Source of the DNA: Aquarana catesbeiana | Taxonomy: Eukaryota; Chordata; Amphibia; Anura; Ranidae | Reading direction: 5' to 3' | Assembly (NCBI RefSeq): GCF_042186555.1 | Contig: NC_133336.1 | Span: 186,396,599-186,460,598, forward strand | DNA length: 64,000 bases | Shown here: positions 19,590-30,478 of the stretch, one piece after another | Layout: the number at the start of each line of letters is the position of its first letter | Position numbering within the stretch: the first letter of the stretch is position 1 | Made by a program: the position numbers and the translations under genes | Notes under the pieces: generated by a model | The model's input: the letters and a program-made list of their open reading frames with translations, nothing else | The model's database searches: none | What the model was told of the DNA's origin: nothing

Positions 19590-20089
19590 TGAGTCAAGCG
19601 CAAACCCGACAAGAAATGCTGCAACTCGGGCCCAGCTCCTGATGGGGGGGCCTGAGGCGGGGGTGCGATCGGTGACACCGGCGGGGGAGGGGGTGTACCC
19701 TGCCCCACGCCACCCCCGCTCTCAAACAGACTACCAAAAACAACCTGCAAAGAAGATAAAGGGTTAGTATGTGACTCACCAGGCTGCACAGGAGGAGGTC
19801 CCACAGCCGTGCGTCCGGCATCTACGGCTGCTGCCCAAACAGGCCCTTCATCCTCTGAACTAGACAACTCCCCCTCGGACCGGGGGAATGTCGTATCCAA
19901 TTGACTCACCACTGATAGGACCACCACTGAAGAAGCCGCGGCTCCGGGTTCGGAAGTGCTGGTCCCAGCCCCCGTGCCGCGCCTCGCTCCAGTGCCTACA
20001 GCACCCTCCACACTTCGACCGGTTCTCCTAGCAGGGGCAGCAGACGTGTTGGATGGGGGGCACCTTTCCGGCTCCGCCCCACCGAGCAA
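19439..20089 (-). pseudogene. DIRS-order Gag-like middle, frame-shifted
   Basis: Proline-, Ser- and Ala-rich open frame of 216 codons overlapping the next frame. The middle (PPPPPVSPIAPPPQAPPSGAG) is low complexity, typical of the linker in these proteins. It connects the N-terminal frame (19996-20568) with the conserved part (18753-19589), and the shared matching segment LSGLRLTQCVCRM suggests a shift near 19590. Confidence 0.55.
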
Positions 20090-20568
20090 AGGGACCGACC
20101 ATCCATGAGGTTGGAAGGTGGTCTGCCTGCTGCTCGCATCAACTGGCTGCTGCCCACAGAGCGACCTCTCCCACGCAGGGCCGACTCCCTGATAGGGGCC
20201 CCACTAGGGGAGGTGGCCGCATGGGCCGGCGAGACCAGGGGAGAAGTGAAACCCCGATCACCACCAGAGAAGCTCTGCCTATGTCGGGGATTCCTCCTGG
20301 TGCTGGCACTGGCCGCCAGAGTGGACGGCAGAGCCGGTGAGCTCGGAGGGTCCACCACCTGTGGACTCCCAAAATGGCACTGAGCTTGTGGGGAGGAGGG
20401 GAGTGAAAAGTGCTCTGGAGGCCGAGTCCTCCAAATGTGCTGTATCCCTGATGTACCTGCCACCGGGTTTCTCTCCTCATCGATGGCAGCGATCTGCCTC
20501 TGTAGCAAAGCAGGACCCTGGGAAGCCGTAGCCCATAGTTGAATCAAGAAATCCTCCATGCCGGCCAT
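19996..20568 (-). pseudogene. DIRS-order Gag-like N-terminal part
   Basis: 190 codons starting MAGMEDFLIQLWATASQGP at 20568, a plausible true start because a short helical N-terminal domain is followed by a disordered Arg/Ser/Pro-rich region. It overlaps 19439-20089 in another frame at 19996-20089. The reading frame beyond about 20090 probably belongs to that second frame. Confidence 0.55.
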
Positions 20569-21331
20569 GCTGGAGAGGAGAGAGGAGACACACAGCTGCT
20601 TCTTCTTCTGGTGGCAAGGGACTGAGCCTCGGACCCTAACCCCTCCTACTCACCCCCCACGAATAACTTACCAAGCCACCCCCTACACTGGCCCGTACCC
20701 ACCCCTTAATTATTAACTCCTGCATTGCTGGTTTCCTCTGCTACCCCATCATGTCAACCCTCCCTTAGCCTGCGTCCCACTCCGGGCTTCTCTTGCCAGT
20801 CTGTCTTCTTGTGAGCATCCACTGTGATCCTTTCAGCTGCTCCCGACCATCCTCTGTGCCCCAAGTCAGTCTGTCCTCGCTCCGGGCTTCACGTGACACT
20901 AGAGAGTGGAGGAAGTTGGTGCAATCCATGTTGCTCTGGAAGCACGGGGTACGTTACGCTGCACCCACCCTGCTGCTTCTCACCTCTTTGGGGGGTGGTG
21001 TCAAGGAGGAGGAGGCGGTACTGGTGGAGCTCTTTTTTTGAGTCCCGGGCTCTCTCGGCTTGCTGATTACTGCAATGTGTGGCGATGGATGCCAGGCCGG
21101 CGGCCCCCTGCACTCCAAGGGTGATTCGGTGCTGATTGCTGTCGTAGTGCCACCAGCCCGGCACCTATTTGCGCCCGCTAGATGGCCATCAAACTGGGGA
21201 CGGTACACCAGCGCCCCTTTAAGTTTTGCACCAAGCCCCAGGGCGTTAGCCTTGCCTCCCCCCACGCTATGCCACTGGTCACATAGCCGCCAGGTAGGGG
21301 AGGGGTAGAGGAAAAGGGAGACTTGGGATTT
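20569..21331. other. GC-rich sequence upstream of DIRS-order gag
   Basis: Non-coding, moderately GC-rich. It is probably the 5' untranslated part and end of the DIRS-order element on the minus strand, followed by unrelated sequence. I could not identify the terminal repeat expected for this order. Confidence 0.3.
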
Positions 21332-21594
21332 CTGGCTCTGTGGTGTCCATGGGCCGCGGGATCTCCCTGGGGCTTGTAGTTCTCTTTCTGAGTCTATACA
21401 GTGGAGAGGGGAGGGGCCTCTGACCCGGGGCATCTATCAGCAAGAGTGTACAAGCAGAGCGACTCACTTGTGTATTGAAGAGTGAAACTGATAAATGCCT
21501 GGGTCAGAGGCCCCTCCCCTCTCCATTGTACAGACTCAGGAAAAGAACTACAAGCCCCAGGGAGATCCCTCCGCCTGTGGCCACCACAGAGCTG
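21332..21594. repeat. Long hairpin, about 108-bp arms
   Basis: The left arm (21332-21440) and the right arm (21488-21594) are reverse complements with scattered mismatches, separated by 47 bases. The best part is GGGATCTCCCTGGGGCTTGT against its complement, and GGAGAGGGGAGGGGCCTCTG against its complement. It encodes nothing. It may be the core of a foldback element or MITE whose ends I cannot see. Confidence 0.85.
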
Positions 21595-22327
21595 CCGACT
21601 GCCGCATCCCCCCTCCCCACACTGCATAGTGAACTGACAGGCAGAGGTGCAGGGGGAGATGCCGGGTCATGGGCCCCTCCGCTGCCCCTCCAATCTGGGG
21701 TCAAATCCGGGGACAGACAGTCTCCTGGGAAAGTGGGCTCAATCCAGGGACTGTCCCTGGAAATCGGGGATGTCTGATCACCCTACAGTATGAGCCCTGT
21801 ATAATACAATGGAACAGCTGTGTTGGAAGCTTTCACTGAGAACAAGTGTAAATCTTACAGTTTACCTATGTCTCATTGAAATGTCAGCCTGGTTTTCAGG
21901 TATGCAAGGCTGGAGCATTGCTTTCTGCTTTCTCTAGAAGATTCTTCTAGAGCTTGGGAAGGGAGAATTTAAATGGCCAGCCTGAATATTGATCAGGGCC
22001 TAGCTGATCTCTGGTGGTGTCTCAGAAGCTGATAAATAGTCTGAAGCTCTGGAGAGATTGTCTTTCCCCAGCAAGGAGAGTTCTCAGCTTTAGAGGGGGG
22101 TTGCATTGGATTGTGCTAGTGTTCACTGTGGTCTCAGGGCTGGAGACCTGGAAGAGACCTGGAACTGGCTGCTGGCCTACACCAAAGAGATCTGGTCTTG
22201 AAAAGGATTTTTCTCACTCACTGGTAGGTGTCTGAAAGGAACTTGGAAGGTTGTAACTATCCTGGGGACTTGTGAGTAATGAAACTGAACTAATTCCTGG
22301 TGACTCTGTGCTTTTTGGGATATACAG
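21595..22327. other. No recognised gene
   Basis: Non-coding. From about 21780 the sequence runs (apart from inserted MITEs at 22331 and 23016) to about 23565 in a style typical of an LTR or spliced leader, but I found neither ends nor a partner copy. Confidence 0.35.
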
Positions 22328-22330
22328 TTA

Positions 22331-22688
22331 GGCTTCATGTACACAGGACGTTTTTACAACCTCTCCTGAACTATTTAACTTGACAGATAGTAATCCACGT
22401 TTAAAACGTCCGTTTTGCCACGTTTACATTTAGCGGCGTTTTGCCGCTTTTGCATTTAGAAGCATTTTTTTTAAACGGCCAAAAACGCAAAACGCCTATA
22501 AACGAAACACGGCTAAACGCCTTTAAAAAAAGGCGTATAAACGCAAATGCCTAAAAACGACAGTAAACGAACCTGTGTACATGTACACATATACACATAA
22601 GATAACATTGAATGAGTTCAGGGGCAGTTGAAAAAAGTGTCCAACTGCCTCTGAACGTCCGTTTAGCAGCAGCAGTGTACATGGGGCC
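22331..22688. mobile_element. Harbinger-type MITE D
   Basis: 358 bases, ends GGCTTCATGTACAC and GTGTACATGGGGCC (inverse with two changes), flanked by TTA at 22328-22330 and 22689-22691. The interior is rich in AAACGC/GCGTTT repeats. Non-coding. TTA is the usual 3-bp target of PIF/Harbinger elements. Confidence 0.82.
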
Positions 22689-23015
22689 TTAGTGCCAGAC
22701 GTTGCTCTAACTGAAACAGCTCTACCAAGGTCTCAGATACTGGCCATTTACCTGTCTTCTACAGGATTCTGGATTGTGAGTTTGTGAAGAGTACCCTTCT
22801 GTACTGTGCAGTGTTCCTGAAGTTGCACTGGGTACCTACAGCTGTGCAATTGTGCAGTGTAACCAGGTGCAAAGAGACTTGCCTTAAGGTCCCCAGCTGT
22901 GAGGGTTTAGATTGTCCTCCCATTGATGTTCTTAACCATTTGGAGTATCCTATGCCTTAAACCTCTCTTCTGTTTTAAGTTCTACAAGCAATACATTACA
23001 AAAAGACAATCCTTA

Positions 23016-23446
23016 TGCCCCGTACACACGATCGGACTTTCCGACAACAAAAACGTGGATTTTTGTTCGAAGGATGTTGGCTCCAACTTGTCTTGCATAC
23101 ACACAGTCACACAAATGTTGGGCAACAATTACGAACGTGGGAACGTGGTGACGTACAAGACGAACGACGAGCAAAGAAAAAGGAAGTTCAATAGCCAGTG
23201 CGGCTCCTTCTGCTTGCATTTTGCCGAGCATGCGTGAACTTTTGTGCGTCAGACTTGTGTACACACAATCAGAAATTCCGACAACAAAGTTTCGTTGGCG
23301 GAAAGTTTGAGAACCTGCTAGCCAACATTTGTTGGCGGAAAGTCCAACAACAAATGTTCGATGGAGCATACACATGGTCGGACTTTCAGCCAACAAGCTC
23401 ACATCCGACATTTGTTGTCGGAAAATCCGATCATGTGTACAGGGCA
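23016..23446. mobile_element. Harbinger-type MITE, copy B
   Basis: 431 bases, starting TGCCCCGTACACACGATCGG and ending in the inverse with two changes, flanked by TTA at 23013-23015 and 23447-23449. Same family as copies A (15693) and C (30069). Internal palindromes carry TTTGTTGTCGGAAA-like units. Non-coding. Confidence 0.88.
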
Positions 23447-23662
23447 TTAGACTGTTTCTTGGAGCTGGAATGAATGGACTGTTGTTTGGGTGACTGATGT
23501 CTTCTCTGCTGTTTGGGAAACAACCAGTAAATACCACTGGCCCCTGCAGGGGTAGTGCTACACACACTTGGCCCTCTGGTATACAGGATGGAGTTCCGTG
23601 AACCATAATTGTGTGACAAAGATCACAATTAGGGATGGCTGGATCTGCCTGGGTTTGATTCA

Positions 23663-23988
23663 GGCTGCATTCACACCTGAGCATTTCAAAGTAGGACATT
23701 TTTACTGCGATTTTACCGTGGGTTTTTCCCGTGTTTTTGCAGCGATTTTGCCACGATTTTGTTCAGGTCACCAATGTAAAAGGCAGAAAAATGCCTGTAA
23801 TCTGCCCCAAAGAAGCTCATGTTCTTTTCTGAGCTTAGGGTGTTTTTCAGGCGTGTTGCTTCAGGTGACAAAATGCTTGGATGTGAAAAGGTGCCATTGA
23901 AATGAATGGGATTTTGCATGCTGGGCGTTTTTCAGGCGTTTTTTTCGGGCATTTTACGAGCTGAAAACGCTCAGGTGTGAATGCAGCC
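23663..23988. mobile_element. Harbinger-type MITE E
   Basis: 326 bases with strong inverted ends (GGCTGCATTCACACCTGAGC and its exact reverse complement), flanked by TCA at 23660-23662 and 23989-23991. The first bases GGC agree with MITE D, but the rest differs. Non-coding; the interior has GCGTTTTTCAGGC-like motifs. Confidence 0.82.
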
Positions 23989-24084
23989 TCAAAGAGGGTT
24001 TCTTGAATCCTGTTTGAAATCGTAAAAAGCCAAATTTAGCAGAAAGTCCCAATGACATACTTTTCAAGGCTAATAGGCAAGCAT

Positions 24085-24830
24085 TGGTGGGAAGATTGAT
24101 CCTTACATTGGTGGTCAGTGGGAAGAATGCTCCTTACATCGTCATTGAGGTTTGGTGGGAGAAATTAGCTGTTTTTTGAGGTTCAGTGGGAAGAATGTCC
24201 CTAACATTGATGGTTAATGAAAAGAATGCTCCTTACATTGGTGGTCAGAGGAAAGATTGCTCCTTACATGAGGATCAGTGGGAAAAATGCCTCTCTTACA
24301 TTGGTGGTCAGTGGGAAGAAGAATGCCCCCTTACATTGGTGGTCAGAATACCACCCTTACAGACAGCTAAAGTGATCATTACTGTCACACTTTTGGTTTT
24401 GCTAAGTGTTCCTTACATTAGTTGTCAGTAATGGCCCTTACATAGGTAGTAAATGGGGAGAATACCACTTACATTGGTGGTCAGTAGGAAGAATGCTCCT
24501 TACATTGGTGGTCAGTGGGAAGAATGAGCTTTACTTTGAGGTTCAGTGGGAAGAGTGTCCGTTACATCGATGGTTAATGGAAAGAATGCTCCTTACATTG
24601 GTTGTCATGGGGAAGATTGCTCCTTACATTGGTGATCAGTGGGAAGAATGCCTCTCTTACATTGGTGGTCAGTGGGAAGAAGAATCAGTAACCAGCTTTA
24701 AATCCATTGCATTACCAATGAGTGGAGTGAGCTTAGGACCTCTTAAACTGGTGGTCAGAATACCACCCTTACAGACAGCTAAAATGATCATTACTGTCAC
24801 ACTCCTAGTTTTGCTAAGTGGCATTCAACC
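24085..24830. repeat. 31-bp minisatellite with higher-order duplication
   Basis: Units close to TTACATTGGTGGTCAGTGGG plus AAGAATGCTCC, about 31 bases long. A block of several units at about 24180-24408 reappears at about 24540-24822. In the second copy an extra stretch of about 68 bases (with CAGTAACCAGCTTTAAATCC) is inserted, and the same stretch recurs at 25053 and 25175. Reading frames through it are artefacts. Confidence 0.85.
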
Positions 24831-24984
24831 CAAAACTATCTAGGCACCATCACATGTAATGTCAGTTTACCACAGCTCAAAGAAATCCTAGCAACCTCTT
24901 GAGAAACCTATGAACCCTGGAAACCTGGAACCCTGGTTGCAAATGCCTGCTCTATATCATGTGTAGGGCCCCAAAGGAAATTAA

Positions 24985-25235
24985 CAGTGCTTTATCTGCA
25001 TATTCAATTATAGCCTTCTGAAGGTTACTGTGGAGCCCGGACCCTTTCAGTAACCAGCTTTAAATCAATTGCATTACCAATGAGGGAAGTGAGCCTAGGA
25101 GGTCTAAGTAAGTGCTTTATCTGCATATTCAATTATAGCCTCGTGAAGGTTACTGTGGAGCCCGGACCCTTTCAGTAACCAGCTTTAAATCCATTGCATT
25201 ACCAATGAGGGAAGTGAGCCTAGGACCTTCTAAAC
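24985..25235. repeat. Tandem duplication, about 125 bp
   Basis: Two adjacent copies starting AGTGCTTTATCTGCATATTC (near 24987 and 25110), each ending in the CAGTAACCAGCTTTAAAT...GAAGTGAGCCTAGGA segment. Nearly identical, so a recent duplication next to the minisatellite. Confidence 0.85.
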
Positions 25236-26377
25236 TTTGCTCCTTTTAGGTGCTTTCCATTCTTACAAACTCACAGTGTCTTTATGAGGTCGTTGACCTC
25301 ATGTGGATGGTAGTCTCACTTTTGACAACACAATACACAGAGTCACAGGAAAATATAGAAGGAAAAAATACTTCTGGGAAGCAATACAAAAGGTCTATCA
25401 GGGTAAGGCAGTCTATCAGGGTATGCGAGTGATACAGAGACAAAGAGGAGCTTACAAGGCTTTATGTAGTTTGCACAACAGTGAGCTGTGTTAAGGCAGC
25501 CCAATAATTTAAAGTGGGAATATGGCCTCCCATTAAAAAAATGTGTTGCAACCCCATATACTGTATATAAATGTATCTGCACTTACAGTTTTCTCTTCTC
25601 TTTTCTCTGCCAATAAAGTCTACCTAATGCAACATTCTGTGATGGAGGGGCAACAATGCTTCACTGCTCTTGAATTCAGAGCAGAGCTGACACAGGTAGG
25701 CTGTTCATGCTTGTGCTACAGTGGGATGTGAACATTTATATGGGACATGGCTGTCAGTATTGTCACTGCTGATTCACCAGCCTGTAGCTTGTCAATCAGC
25801 ACCTGGCCACACCTAGTCTGCCCACTGCTTTCTGGATTCGCAGCACTGTGCATCACATAGTAACTGGATTTGGTACTTGTTTAGACTGTCATATAGAAGC
25901 ATTTAGTTATAAATAGTTATATTTTAAATGTACTGGCAATGCACCTAAAATCACCAGAAAATTGGACATATACCACTTTTAAAGCAGCACAATGCAATGC
26001 ATACTATGTTATAGGTGGTTTGTTGTGAGATTTTGTCCCTTGGCCGCTATTATACAATGCATTGGGGTGCCATTCAAAAACAATTAAGTATTATTTGAGT
26101 CTTAAAATTGAAGCACCATGCCAGAATCTTAGAGTGCAAGTTAAACTTTTGTTCCAAACATGTAATAGGTGCTACAGCCAACATGTTTCACATTGTCCCC
26201 TTCATCAGGGCTTAAAATATACAGAATCAATCTATTGTATGTTTGGATGCTAACGTTTTGGTGTGGTGCTTCGATCTTCAGACTCAAATATTCCTTTTTT
26301 TTTTATTCTGATGTTACTATTGCAAATCCTTGGTTCACCAGTATACCGGATACTGGATACCACCAGTACGTTTTTGC
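25236..26377. other. No recognised feature (about 1.1 kb)
   Basis: AT-rich non-coding sequence. A CATGTTTCACATTGTCCCCTTCATCAGGG stretch near 26180-26208 resembles a common amphibian repeat (GTTTCG...TTCATCGGG also appears near 52600), but I cannot delimit it. Confidence 0.4.
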
Positions 26378-26379
26378 CA

Positions 26380-26880
26380 AATATATCAATAGTACCAAAT
26401 TATATCTATCTAAGTTTACAGCATCATCAGTCTACCACTAAAATCATTAAAAAAAAAAATTGCCATGCGTTACCATAATTCAACTCTCTATGTGGGGCCT
26501 TAACTTTCCGGGCTTAGCGGGGGATACACCAAGCTTGCCATACTGTTCACCATTTTAAAACAGCACTGCAAATGAGAAACAAAATCATTTCTGCAGAGAA
26601 TCTCTATGGTCACCACTGCCTGTACAAATCTGTACAATTCCTCATTTTGGGCATATTCCCTTGCATCGTACTATCACTTCCTCTTCTGTCTAACATGCAA
26701 AGATAAGAATGCCTACCCATGTTTTCGCAATCTCTCTAACCTTAACTGTCTCTGTTATGAATACCGATTCATACAAATGTGCTTTTACTTGCCATCTGGA
26801 AGCACGTTGCAGAAGGGAGGAAACTGATGTGTTTTTTATATCCTTTTTGATGCATTTTTTATACCTCTTTAGATTCTAAA
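26380..26880. repeat. Dispersed repeat, copy 2 (copy 1 at 5519)
   Basis: Matches 5519-5990 as described there, with extra insertions near 26470 and 26690. It runs directly into the Tc1-like B fragment at 26882. Confidence 0.75.
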
Positions 26881-26881
26881 T

Positions 26882-27058
26882 ACATTATATTACTAAAAGT
26901 ATTGGGACGGCTGCCTTAAAATGCACATGAACTTTAATGGCATCCCAGTCTTAGTCCGTAGGGTTCAATTTGGAGTTAGCCTGCCCTTTGCAGCTATAAC
27001 AGCTTCAACTCTTCTGGGAAGACTGTCTACAAGGTTTAGGAGTGTGTCTATGGCAACA
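26882..27058 (-). mobile_element. Tc1-like transposon B fragment, copy 2
   Basis: About 175 bases matching 4571-4745 (AAAAGTATTGGGACGG, CCCAGTCTTAGTCCGTAGGG, CAGCTATAACAGCTTCAAC, AGGAGTGTGTCTATGG). Non-coding fragment of the terminal region. Confidence 0.75.
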
Positions 27059-27166
27059 GTATGAAGGAGGCCCCACTCCCTAGAGCATAACACCTTCTTC
27101 CAAGAAGTATGTACACATTCTATCAATACCTAAAGCATTCAATTCCTAAACATTTTACTATGAAGA

Positions 27167-28467
27167 TGTAGCAAGGACCCCCGAAGGAGCTGCTGATATT
27201 GATCGGGCCTGTTCTCTGATCTTTTACACCCCTTCTAAATCTGTTTCAATCCCCTTGACACAGCTGTAGTGCAGTGTTGTAATGATACTGATACAAATTA
27301 TAGTTCAAAATATATATACTACAATTATATATATCTTTACCTGGGTGTTTGTTGCTCCACCTGCAGGAGAAGAACAACACTGCACACAAGAATTTGTGGT
27401 TAACCAGAATTACTTTTACTGAACTGATATTAAAAGTAATTACAACAACTATGCTGTCACAAAAACGTAGCGTGAAAGCACAGTGAATATTTACAACAAT
27501 CTTAATACATAAATATACATATATATATATAGATATATATATATCTATATATATATATAGATATATATATATATATATAGTTTTCTTGAATAGATCCCCT
27601 ATTAGTGTGTCTCCAGGTGGGACCAGCGTTCAAAGTGGCAACACTTTAACTCTGGACACCTTCCCACCTCCAGCACACTGTAGCAAACACAAAAAACACA
27701 GGAGGATTAACACCCCACAGTTTTAAATCACTAGGGAGCTCCCCCTGCTTAGACAGTGCAGTCACTCTGTTTTCGACTAAATGCAAGGCCTTGCGTTGAT
27801 AAAAATAGTCCTGTTATCTTCCGTCTTCTGCTAGCTATAAAACCAATAATTGTAATCCACAAGGCTTGTGACCAATAGGATGCTGAAGAATGATGCACTG
27901 TAGTAATGGCAACTGAATTTGTTCCGTGGGACTATCAGTCCCAGCAACACCTTGCAATCAATATAAAAATGTGTAGTGTGACACAAACTTCTGGGCGTTA
28001 GCCCTCTCACTGCACTGAATTCAGACGAATGGATGCCTCTGTTCCGCAAGTCCTCAGTCTATCTGAAGTCACAGCTGCGCTGCTACGCCGTTCCGTTCAC
28101 TAATGACCAGGAGTCCTCAGTTACCTCCTTCACGGGTCTCCGGAACGATCACTTTGCTGCTCCAGCACACTGTGATCTAAGGCAGGATCGCTGGCTGCTG
28201 TTCCGCTCCACACAGGGTAGGCCGCAACTCTGTGGGACACACACACCCACAGAGCCCTCTGGCAGGCCAAGCGTCCCAGGAACAAGAGACCTAAGATGGC
28301 CGCTCCCAGCCTTTTTATAGTCTTCCCACGATGCAGTTCAGTTCTCCCAATGTTCTATGGGAGTTTACGGGCATCATGGGTAGGTCAAGTTAATGTCCAG
28401 AAGTAAACAATAAAACACTTCCATGTCACTTCCCCAAGAACTAGAAACAAATATTGTCAGCGCTACA
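27167..28467 (-). repeat. Gypsy A 3' LTR
   Basis: 1,301 bases. Compared with the other LTR it lacks about 88 bases (those at about 37043-37130 in the partner) and has a shorter TA repeat (27517-27578). Apart from indels the copies are very similar. It is the downstream copy because the polypurine tract adjoins it. Confidence 0.93.
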
Positions 28468-28483
28468 TACTCCCCCTGCTTTG
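28468..28483 (-). promoter_or_regulatory. Gypsy A polypurine tract
   Basis: On the minus strand AAAGCAGGGGGAGTA stands directly before TGTAGC of the 3' LTR. It is the expected plus-strand primer. Confidence 0.75.
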
Positions 28484-29383
28484 AGTCTTTGGTCCCCAAA
28501 GAGGTGCAACACCCTGTTTCTGTTACACATTTTAGCCTCTAGGCGAGCACACAAGACAGACAGAGGAGCCTCCCACCAATTCTCAGGTGTTGGGAAATTA
28601 TTCTGTGTGCCCACAACTGTCACCTGGCTATCAGATACAGATGTGTCAAGGGGTGAAATGGGTCTCTCTCCTTCTAAATTGACAGAGGAAGAACTAAGCT
28701 CTTCGACATTCCTTTTACTGGTGACTTTAGCTACTTCTGAACATTCGCCCAATGTATCATATGTCAGTCTTTTTGGTGGGCGAATGTCCCTCTTTCCTTT
28801 TTGTTTCTTTGGTGTGTCCACTATTTCTGGGCAAACACTATTTTCTTCCATTACCGACCTCGGTTCCTCAAAGTCAATGGGAGACAAACACTCTTCAGAA
28901 CGTTCAGACATTGGTACAAACTCTGGAGCTTCTGGCCTGAGGGCCTCACTATCTTCTCTGTTTGGCTGGGATGAAACACCTTTCAACTTCTGGTGTATCA
29001 GACGACCACAACCAGCTGATGTCAATGTCTTCCTCCACATTATCCTCAGTTGTCAAAGATCCAGGCTGAGACCTAGTTACAGGCCGACGTGCAGCATTGG
29101 ATTTAGATGATAACTGCTCCTCGGGGATTATCGTGACTGCTTCAGTGAGGGGTAAAAGGTGATTCCGATGCCAAGTCTTAACTGGTCCAGCACTTCCTTC
29201 TGGTCTAATTTCAAATACTGGGAGCCCTGGAAGTTGTCTACATACAATGTATGGCTGTGACCTCCAGTGATTAGCCAGCTTGTGTTTCCCAGGAATACCC
29301 AGATTTCTTAATAGAACTCGGTCACCAGGTTGTAGATCTTGAATCCTTACTTTGAGATCAAAGTTCCTCTTATTTCTACTCCC
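28484..29383 (-). pseudogene. Gypsy A integrase tail and Pol C terminus
   Basis: Minus-strand sequence at 29100-29350 translates as the gypsy integrase C-terminal domain (LQPGDRVLLRNLG, then PVKTWHRNHLLPL). The open frame at 28441-29040 follows with an acidic and Ser-rich tail that contains RPPKRLTYDTLGE, a common end motif of gypsy Pol. The frame changes between the two parts. The last residues run into the polypurine tract and LTR. Confidence 0.75.
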
Positions 29384-30082
29384 TCATATTAATCCCATCT
29401 TATTTCTAGCCTTCTCATAAGCAATCTTCAGACTCTTCCGCAGTCTATTTGCATATCTTCGATGAGAGGTCTCTGAGGTGTGGTCCAGAGAAGTTTCGAC
29501 AGCCAGGTCAACTGGTAATCTGGCCTCTCGCCCAAACATCAACCGATAGGGTGAATATCCAGTAACATCACTCCTGGTGCTATTATACGCATGTACCAGA
29601 GCAGTGATATGCTTACTCCAATTGGGCTTTTGTTCACAGGTCAATGTCCCCAACATATTGAGAAGGGTTCTATTAAACCTCTCCGGCTGAGATTCTCCTT
29701 GTGGGTGGTAAGGGGTAGTTCTAGACTTCTGAATTCCTAATAGATCCAAAAATCTCCTGATGAGCGTACTTTCAAAGTCCCTCCCCTGATCTGAGTGAAT
29801 CCTCTGTGGTAAACCATAATGGACGAAAAACTTTTCCACTAGCGTCTTCGCCACTGTGACTGCTTTCTGATCTTTAGTGGAAAAAGCCTGAGCATAGCTG
29901 GTAAAATGGTCTACCAAGATATTTCCTTGTTCACTCAAGTCGGATTCTAAACACAGAAAATCTATGCAAACTAAATCCATTGGACCTTGGCTTGACAAAT
30001 GACCCATTGGGGCGGCTCGCTGAGGCAAAGTCTTTTTCTGTATACACCTATGGCAGGAGTGACAGTAATGCCGCGTACACAC
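29384..30082 (-). pseudogene. Gypsy A integrase core
   Basis: 232 codons. It starts in the second half of the zinc finger (CHSCHRCIQKK) because MITE C cuts the gene just upstream. The three catalytic acidic residues of the DDE core can be seen: the Asp in DLVCIDFLCLE, the Asp in RIHSDQGRDFE and the Glu in YHPQGESQPERFNRTL. LMFGREARLPVD follows as usual. The core itself is uninterrupted, but it is separated from its zinc finger by the MITE. Integrase would join element DNA to host DNA. Confidence 0.9.
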
Positions 30083-30475
30083 GACTGGACTTTACGGCAT
30101 ACTTTGCCCAGTGGACTTTTTGACTGACTTTACGACCGACTTTCCGAATGAACGGACTTGCCTACACATGATCAACCAAAGTCCGATGGATTCGTACGTG
30201 ATGACGTACGACCGGACTAAAACAAGGAAGTTCTTAGCCAGTAGCCAATAGCTGCCCTAGCGTCGGTTTTTGTCCGTCGGACTAGCATACAGACGAGCAG
30301 ACTTTTTGACCGGACTCGAGTCCGTCGAATAGATTTGAAACATGTTTCAAATCTAAGTCCGTCAAACTTTTGAGAAAAGAAAGTCCGCTGGAGCCCACAC
30401 ACGATCGAATTTTCAGACGAAATCCGGTACGCAGGACCAAGTATGCCGTAAAGTCCGATTGTGTGTACGTGGCAT
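30069..30475. mobile_element. Harbinger-type MITE, copy C, inside integrase
   Basis: 407 bases starting TGCCGCGTACACACGACTGG and ending in the approximate inverse, flanked by TAA at 30066-30068 and 30476-30478. It sits between the HH and CC halves of the gypsy integrase zinc finger. Same family as copies A and B, with CG where those have CC at bases 5-6. Confidence 0.9.
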
Positions 30476-30478
30476 AAC

